Assembly (NCBI GenBank): GCA_020726505.1 | Contig: JAHLEZ010000011.1 | Coordinates: 2,108,001-2,172,000, forward strand | Direction: 5' to 3' | Origin: Leptodontidium sp. MPI-SDFR-AT-0119 | Lineage: Eukaryota; Ascomycota; Leotiomycetes; Helotiales; Leptodontidiaceae | DNA length: 64,000 bases | Shown: in pieces, positions 56,941 to 64,000 of the stretch | Layout of the letters: each line of letters starts with the position of its first letter | Position numbering within the stretch: position 1 is the stretch's first letter | Position numbers and translations under genes: made by a program | Notes under the pieces: generated by a model | The model's database searches: none | What the model was told of the DNA's origin: nothing | Seen by the model: only the letters and a program-made list of their open reading frames with translations

Positions 56941-59403
56941 ATGCGATCACATTTAACCCCCAGCGTTTTTCGGCGGCTCCTCTCGAACGAAGGCCTCATT
57001 TTTCACTGTCCCTCCCGAACTGCTCTCCTTTCACGGCATTCCCACCGCCATGCCTCTCCTCATATCATACGGTCTCCAGGTCGGAGGCATCTTTTCGGCT
57101 TCTCACACAAACCTCCACGACAGCCGAAAGAACCATCTATTGCCCCCGGGCTAAAACCGATGCTGGATTTGAGTTTGATGGACAAGATCAACGCCAAACC
57201 TCCGCCGGCACAAGAGCTGGTGAAAGCTTGGAGGACCTTTTTCAAATACAAGGTGGCGAAGAAGGAGCCTTTGAATAATCTGCAAGCGCAGCACGCCCTG
57301 AGGGTATACCAGCATCTGCAGAAGCTGGACAGCGAAGACCCAGATTGCAAGTTGACTTGGTCTGATCTGAAAGCGGCTTGGCTAGCATCATCATTTATAC
57401 CGGAAGGCCTGCCAGTGGACCCCGATGATTCGCTTGCGAAACTTGCGAGACTTCTACATGCGGAATGGCAACAACCCTCAGCGAAGGACACTGCCCTTCA
57501 ATACAGCAGCTTGAAATCAATGGTTCGCATTTTAACACGCACGGGGAATACGGCGGAGGCTAGGGATCTTCTTGAAAGCCATGATCATGCCCTTGAAGAT
57601 CGAGGAGGTGCCGGAAACGAGGTTAGAACCCGTTTATGCTGGGGCCATGTGCTTCGTGGATTTGTGCAGGAGGACAACGAGATTGAGCTGCTTAAAACCG
57701 CCCAGAAGATCGAAGACCAGGGGCTGTCTGTGTACTATTCGGCGACACAGTTTATACTGGTGGCCTTTTACGCGGCAAGAAACAATGTTGAAGGTACCAA
57801 ATTGTGGTTCTCTAAGCCACTTGTCGCTATCCCAGGGCTCGACAGGAGCGGGCTTCCCAACCCAGAGACTCTTGCCACTGTTCTGAAATTTTGCATTCGC
57901 AACAACCAGCTGGATTGGTGCAAGACGGTGTTTCAGGGTGTGCTTGAGACAGATCCAGACAAATCTACCTGGGATATTGTCTTGCAATGGGCAGCAGGTG
58001 GCATGGGAAAGGGGGTCGAGGATGTGGAGCGAATGATGAAAGTCATTATCGGGCGCAGCACCAACGAGCAGTCCGTGAAGCCCGACATAGTGACAATCAA
58101 CGGGCTGGTCGAACTTGCCATGTCCATGAACGATGCTTATCTCGCCGAACGATATATTGCGCTCGGACAGAAGTTTGGCATCAAGCCTAATGCCAATACC
58201 TACATCTTGCAAATGAAGTACCGCGCTGATGTAAACGACTTGCGAGGTGCCCAAGAGGCTTACGACTCATTGCAGGCGGAAGAAGTCGAGAACGATGAAG
58301 ACCTCCCAGCGATCAATACATTTCTCCGTGCCCTCTGTGCCTCAAAGATGGACAACTACAACCGCATTATGTCCATAATCTCCGACTTGGATGAAAGGAA
58401 CAAGAGATTGGAGCCTGATACAGTTTGTGCGTTAACGACTCTGTACCTCCAGCGAGACGAAATGTACGAGCTCATCGATGTCCTCCAAACACACTCTTTT
58501 CATTACAACCTAGAAGAGCGATCCCGTATCATTGACACCATGATAAAGTTTTCCACCGATCCCAACACAGATACTGCTCGGTCCTGGGAAGCATACAGCA
58601 TTATGCGCCAAATTTTTGACGACGCAACCCCCGAGAAACGCACCCAAATGATGAACGAATACTTTTCTCGCAACCGCTGTGACATGGCTTGCCACGTTTT
58701 TGGACACATGCGCCAACATTCCATCGTCAACCGTCGGCCCAAGTTAGAAACCTACGTTCAATGTTTCGAAGGAATTGCCAAGTGTGAGGACCACGAGAGC
58801 TTAGACATGGTGCACAACATGCTTAAAATGGACAGCTCGATCGAGCCCAACACCAAGCTCTACAACTCTCTCATGCTAGCCTACACAGCCTGTGACGAGG
58901 CAGACCGCGCACTTGATTTCTGGGATGATATTACCAACACTGATGAAGGGCCCAGCTACAAATCCCTGGAAATCGTGTTCTGGGCTTGTGGCCGGAAGCC
59001 GTTTGGTGATCGTAAGGCAAGAGATATCTGGAACAAAATGCGGAGAATGGAGATCGAAGTCACGGGGAAGGTATTCGCGGCGTATATTGGTGCTTTGTCT
59101 GGCCAAGGAAAGTTTGAAGAGGCGAGGGATATGTTGGAAGTTATGGAGAAAGAACTAGCTCTTAAATTGGATGTTTTGACGTATGTTGCCCGTTCTATTT
59201 CCCTTCACTTGGTTTTCGCTGACTTGGTGCTTAGCTTGGGGACTTTCTACAACTCCCTCCCAGGACAGAACAGAAAGGATCTTGTGGAAGAGTGGGCGAA
59301 GGGTCTATATCCAGATGTGTGGAAGGAGTTGTGTAAGCTAGGTCAGACGACGCAGAAGGAGGGCCATAGGCTGTTCAACATGAAGAAAGAGATCAAGGCT
59401 TGA
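56941..59403 (+). CDS. Mitochondrial PPR protein, complex I assembly factor CIA84-like
   Basis: Exons 56941..59180 and 59235..59403 give 802 aa. The 54-nt intron (GTATGT ... CTTAG) is a multiple of three and has no stop, so it is also readable; splicing restores DVLTLGTFYNSL. The N-terminus MRSHLTPSVFRRLLSNEG is a basic presequence. HLFGFSHKPPRQP and the block PPPAQELVKAWRTFF resemble CIA84 of Neurospora. The rest is degenerate pentatricopeptide helices, for example NTKLYNSLMLAYTACDEADR and PDIVTINGLVELAMSMND. CIA84 binds the membrane-arm intermediate of complex I during assembly. The CIA84 assignment rests on recall of the family start, so another mitochondrial PPR protein is the alternative. 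Confidence 0.72.
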   Translation: MRSHLTPSVFRRLLSNEGLIFHCPSRTALLSRHSHRHASPHIIRSPGRRHLFGFSHKPPRQPKEPSIAPGLKPMLDLSLMDKINAKPPPAQELVKAWRTFFKYKVAKKEPLNNLQAQHALRVYQHLQKLDSEDPDCKLTWSDLKAAWLASSFIPEGLPVDPDDSLAKLARLLHAEWQQPSAKDTALQYSSLKSMVRILTRTGNTAEARDLLESHDHALEDRGGAGNEVRTRLCWGHVLRGFVQEDNEIELLKTAQKIEDQGLSVYYSATQFILVAFYAARNNVEGTKLWFSKPLVAIPGLDRSGLPNPETLATVLKFCIRNNQLDWCKTVFQGVLETDPDKSTWDIVLQWAAGGMGKGVEDVERMMKVIIGRSTNEQSVKPDIVTINGLVELAMSMNDAYLAERYIALGQKFGIKPNANTYILQMKYRADVNDLRGAQEAYDSLQAEEVENDEDLPAINTFLRALCASKMDNYNRIMSIISDLDERNKRLEPDTVCALTTLYLQRDEMYELIDVLQTHSFHYNLEERSRIIDTMIKFSTDPNTDTARSWEAYSIMRQIFDDATPEKRTQMMNEYFSRNRCDMACHVFGHMRQHSIVNRRPKLETYVQCFEGIAKCEDHESLDMVHNMLKMDSSIEPNTKLYNSLMLAYTACDEADRALDFWDDITNTDEGPSYKSLEIVFWACGRKPFGDRKARDIWNKMRRMEIEVTGKVFAAYIGALSGQGKFEEARDMLEVMEKELALKLDVLTYVARSISLHLVFADLVLSLGTFYNSLPGQNRKDLVEEWAKGLYPDVWKELCKLGQTTQKEGHRLFNMKKEIKA

Positions 59404-60080
59404 GATTGCATATCATGTATCAAATATATGTAGCCCTACTTGTATGCAAGACCTTTCTTTGTGGTTTGGGAGTTCCAGAATGTGCTGTATTTTTGATAGT
59501 TAAAAGTTGTACGGTGGTATGAAATCCTTTCGTTTGAGTAGCTTGGTGGTACTGCGTTTTTGGACTTTGGAGACGCCGCAGTGAAGAAGGGGTGTTACGA
59601 CGTATTCGGCATGGAGAAGACTGAGATTCAAGAATCTGTGCAATATGTGACGACAAAACAAATTTTGTACTCAAGGCGTGGGCCTCTGATTTCCAGAAGC
59701 TCGTGGGCATGCGGTGCCTGCCTGGGATCGGTACTTTTGTCCAACTCGATCTCTGTTTTCGACTCCTGCACACCACCATGTTAGGGACGGCGGGGGGTGT
59801 TGAGCTTTTGAAAATCCAAACGCAGCGCCAGGTCTTGCATCGCCAATACCCCACGTCGCAATTGGCGCTAATACGGTGCTGAGTTCTTCCAGTCTGACAT
59901 TTGGACTTTGCACCTTGATATGGGCGGGGATGTTGGCCCCCGAGAGATGGATTCGTCGTTTGTTAACATTCGCTTTTTTGTTTTCTTGGGAGCAGGCGAA
60001 TCGCTACGCTTTTTTCTTATCTCTGCGAGACGGAAAGTCGTATTCCCAAGTAGTGAGATGCCTCTGGTTCGTTCTTCTAG
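59404..60080. other. Intergenic region between convergent genes
   Basis: 3' flanks of the PPR gene and of the NACHT gene; no supported coding region. Confidence 0.45.
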
Positions 60081-63000
60081 CTATGTTGGCTCCTGACGTT
60101 CTTCGTTTTCGTCTTCTTCGTCCTCGTCTTCTTCGTCCTCGTCTTCACAATTTATGTCCCATGAGTCATCAGAACTTCCTGTCTCGTCACCAGACTCGGA
60201 ACCTCTGTTCCTTAGCTTTTCGGCCCTCTTCTTTCCCGATTTTTCGATCTCTTCTGCTTGTACTTTGTCCGCATCATTAATAAACCCTCCCTCGTCGGAT
60301 TCTCTCGAAAGCTTCGCAATCGGTTTGTGTATCTGACACTCCGGTCTTCTTCGGCTTTAGCGAGCAACCGCTCCCACTCTAGTCCAGGTGGGTCAATCTC
60401 GGCTCCCTTCAAAAGAAGGAGGTCTGCAATTTCCCAACACTCGTTGGCGACGGCAGCTTGTAGAGCATTTCCAAACATTCCGCCATGCGCACTCAGATCA
60501 GCACCAGTGTCGAGTAGGAGCTGCACCATACTGATGGGCCCAGATGTAGCAGACGCTTGTAAAGCACTGCCATATGGCCCGCCTTGTGCATTTACGTCTG
60601 CACCCCTGTCTAGCAAGAGCAGCATGATTCTTTCGTTGTTGTTCGCAGCCGCCGCGTGCAAGGCATTTCCAAATGCTCCACCTTTCGCATTCACGTTCGC
60701 ACCCCTGTCGAGTAAGATCTTCACGGTGTTTTCGGCCCCATTTTTAGCGGCTGCTTGCAAGGCATTTCCAAATATTCCACCTTGTGCATTTACGTCTGCA
60801 CCCCTGTCTAGCAAGAGCAGCATGATTCTTTCGTTGTTGTTCGCAGCCGCCGCGTGCAAGGCATATCCATATATCCCACCTTGTGCATTTACGTCTGCAC
60901 CCCTATCTAGCAAGAGCAGCACGATTCTTTCGTTGTTGTTCGCAGCCGCCGCTTGCAAGGCATTTCCAAATGCTCCTCCTTTCACATTCACGTTCGCACC
61001 TCTGTCGAGTAAGAGCTGCACGATACTTTCTTGTTCGCGATAGACAGCTGCTTGGAGAGGAGTCCCATATTCGCTATTTGGCGAAACCTCATCAATCGTT
61101 GAGCCGTTATCTGCCCCAATGAGGAGTCCAGTCAGGTACCGTGCATCAATAAAGCAAGCATGATAGAGCGGCAAAACAAGGTCGTCAGCTGTCATCTTCC
61201 ATTTCGGTTCATGTGACCAACTCTCTGGATCTCTGATTCGCGACATATTCAACAGACTCTGAGAGCCCCTAGTGAAAGCTCGCAGAGCCCCGTTCTTGAT
61301 CGTCTCAGTGTATCTTTCTTCGATAATCATGTCTAGATGCTTTGGCCAATATTTGACGGCATATTCCCAGAGTTGGTATTTCCGTACTGTCTCCTTGGTT
61401 GCCAGTATGGACTGACTCAGATGAAGATGGTAAGCCAGACATGACTCTGTAATATCAATGTGTGCAGTAGTTTCCTCGATTCTGAAAGTGGAATAATGAT
61501 CCAGTGATATTCTACTTGACACTAAGTACTCCTTGATCGAGAAGTGTGCAAGTCTGATCCCAACCCCCCCAAGGTCATGTCTTGGTCCAAAGTACGGAAC
61601 CTCCGTCACAAGGCCAGATAAGAATTCGAGTACAGCGCTGGGGGTCAGAAGCCGATTATCGTCATCAAAAGGCACGTCCGCTGTGGGGTCTAGGATAAAT
61701 ATTTCCGCAATTTCCTCCAACAGCAGAGGCCGAAGTGAAAATGAGAGCCAATTTAGCACTTTGGCAACTTGCTTCTGGTCCTCGGGGCTGATGCGTGCAA
61801 GCATGCGACCGTAGGTGGCATCGAGCCCTTTAGGCAGGTCTTTCAGGGCCTTCTTTATTTTTGCCAAGCTTTTGAGTGGACGTAGGGCTTCAAATTGGCA
61901 GGCTATGTACTGGAACCTAGAGGTCTTGTTAGAGTTTTGGTGCCTCTATTTTTGAGGAACAGGGAGCTCAGGAGGCAATGAGACTTACATGCCATCAGAT
62001 TTCTCGATCAGCTCCATCCTCGCTTCATCTTTGAGCTCCTTGGGCCACGCGTTGTATGATGTTGAAGACAGAGTACTGTCGATCAACAACCCAATGTCGC
62101 GATCGATTGCGGGTTTATAGACCGAGAGATTGATATCCCACTTCTTTGACATGGTTTCCATTTCCCGGTATGAGGCTTCGATATCTGTCTCCCTGCGACT
62201 TGTCAAGAACATATGCAGGTTTTTCGGAGTATTCTGGTGAATGTCTTTCAGACACCTCAACAATAGATCTCGTTCACCGTCCATGTCCGGGCACTCGTCA
62301 AGTGCATCCAGTATCACAAAGACTCTGGAAAATCCTTGAAGTGTCTCCGAGAGCGCTTTTTGCACCGTCGTGAGGTCCGGTCGATGGCCTCTCGCCTTCA
62401 AATCCTCTAAAGCTTTCAGAGAGGAGGGGGTATCGGGTCGACAGCAGCATATCTGTTTGATGATGGATTCAAGCATGCCGGCAGCGGTCTGCTTTTTGTC
62501 GTCGTTAAAACTGAAGTAGAAGTACGCTAGTGCAGTTTGAGGGTCTTCTCCATGAGTTTCTTTCAAGTGATTAATAACAGAAGAACTAGAGATTTTCAGC
62601 ACCATCATTGATTCAGTGATCGACCAAGGTCAAGCCTTACCTCAGAACCGATTTTCCGGAACCAGCTAAGATATATCGATGTTAGTATTGGAGAGGAAAT
62701 ATGATCCCTCAAGAGAACACACCTTTTCCATTGAGCCACATGAGTGTGTTAGGTGCCGTCTTCCACTTTTCAAAGTCGTCGTTATTCCGTATCAACCAAT
62801 CCCCAGTGCCATGCCCTCCTTGATCGTACTTGCCTCGAGCGTTGTTGTAGTTCAGCGAAGGGTCTACGGAACTTAACCAATCAAGCAGTGTGGTGCGATC
62901 TGCGTCTCGTTGTGCTGCTTCGATGGCCTTCCGCAGCTCCGAGAGATCACTGAAGCCAGACTTCATGATGTCTACCGTCTCCACGTGTCGTTTATCCAGC

Positions 63001-64000
63001 TTCTCAAATTCTTCTTCGATTTTCACATCACTTAGTAGATCGTAAGTGCGGCACATAGCTTCGTCCTGCCCTTCCACATCTTTCAGCAGATTTTCCCACT
63101 TGTGCCATTTCACCATGTCAGCAAGTATTCTAAGACTGCCGTTCTTGGTGAAGTAACAAACACTTGTCGCCTGGTACTTGAGAACGAGAACATAAAGTGC
63201 TTTCAGAGTGTCTCTGTATCCCTTGTGCGAGGGCAAGAAGGCGCTTCTATCGTTTTTGTCGTTGTTCGCTTCCCAGCGTTGGAAGTACAGATGCTCCTGC
63301 ATGGCGCTTCGCACAAGTACATTTGATACACTGGCAAGTCCCTTCAACAGAGCCGCCTCCTGTTCTGATGGATTGAGGAGCAGCTACGATCAATCAGCTA
63401 CATTCCTATCGTTTATGGATGTCCATCGAGTTTCGATGATGGAAATGGATGGGAGGAGTGCATACCGGGATGAAAACCATAACTCCTGCCCATCCAAACG
63501 AAGCCATGGGATTACTCTTCAGTGCATCGCCAACGTATTTGTCAGCCAATTTGATGATTCCTACCAGTGGCTTCGCAATGTCTTTCACCAGAAACTCCTC
63601 GCCGAGCGCCTTCAATTTCCAGGCGTCCTCTTTGTACTGTTCCAACTTCTTGTCCACAACGCTTTTCATCAACTCTGACCTTCCCACGATTCCACCCGAA
63701 GGACTCAAGCTTGAGGCTAATGCACCGTATACACTTTCCCGTAGTCTTGCCTCGTATCTGGTAATGAGATCTTCATCTTCAGCCCGCAGGTCTTCGTACG
63801 CCTCATTCCAGACATCTCGTATCGGTCGCAATCCAGGCTCATCGACATTATGGATATGAGTTTCGTCTGGAACAATCTCAGAAGAAGCAAAGCGGGTGCT
63901 CGACTCAGTGTTAAAATCTCCAACGGTAAGAGGAGTCCGGACTGCTGAAATGTCATTTGATACGGGTTCTGAGACCTCTCCATTATTCTGATCTGGACTC
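60081..64000 (-). CDS. NACHT-ankyrin (NLR) protein, 5' end beyond right edge
   Basis: Five exons are visible: 63466..64000 (open at the edge), 62723..63383, 62641..62665, 61989..62585 and 60212..61916; introns are 82, 57, 55 and 72 nt. The start codon is outside the window. The first part has VWNEAYEDLRAEDEDLITRY, the NACHT_N (PF17100) signature. The P-loop is built from three exons and reads WLNGKAGSGKSVLSSS, with Walker B RVFVILDALDECPD. A winged-helix-like region follows, then seven or so ankyrin repeats of 33 aa. The main frame stops at 60212, but a one-base shift near 60325-60355 opens a natural acidic tail ending at 60081. Fungal NLRs sense non-self and can trigger cell death. The tail break may be decay or a sequencing slip. 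Confidence 0.85.

Noticed and set aside
60258..61043. 261-codon plus-strand frame opposite the ankyrin repeats
   Set aside because: Antisense shadow created by the 99-bp repeat periodicity.

Overview
The window is nuclear DNA of a filamentous ascomycete (Pezizomycotina). It has short spliceosomal introns of about 45-100 nt with GT/AG ends and CTAAC/CTAAT branch sites. It carries single-copy ascomycete genes (RSM18, IMP3, DCD1, ATG7, a CIA84-type PPR gene), an Egh16-type secreted protein, HET and NACHT genes, and decayed DNA transposons. An Egh16 gene together with a DUF3824 gene would fit Leotiomycetes or a nearby class; that placement is inference.

Layout. 0-3 kb: 5' end of a HET-domain gene, then the divergent pair RSM18 (mitoribosome) and IMP3 (SSU processome). 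3-12 kb: genes for secreted or surface proteins, all on the minus strand: a large protein with seven IYIAR motifs, a PLL-like beta-propeller lectin broken by one missing base, a small 8-cysteine protein with a hydrophobic tail, and an Egh16/MAS3-type protein. 12-25 kb: gene-poor and decayed, with a 2-oxoglutarate dioxygenase pseudogene, a dead PiggyBac element with 18-bp inverted ends, three short inverted-repeat elements, a perfect hairpin, one small multi-pass membrane protein and a broken single-pass membrane protein gene. 26-42 kb: an ankyrin-TPR protein, a long multi-exon gene of unknown function and a DUF3824 SR-rich protein. 43-50 kb: an AT-rich island entered past two long poly-G tracts, holding four tandem minus-strand relatives of an unrecognised family, of which only one is intact. 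50-52 kb: an MFS transporter pseudogene with part of its coding sequence inverted. 52-60 kb: conserved genes DCD1 and ATG7 (divergent) and a CIA84-like PPR gene. 60-64 kb: a NACHT-ankyrin (NLR) gene running off the right edge.

The conserved housekeeping genes all read through cleanly once their introns are removed. Single-base frame breaks are confined to the accessory genes (lectin, tandem family, dioxygenase, MFS, NLR tail). This favours real decay over poor sequence quality, although homopolymer errors cannot be excluded. Exon boundaries were read by eye from splice signals, frame continuity and family conservation.
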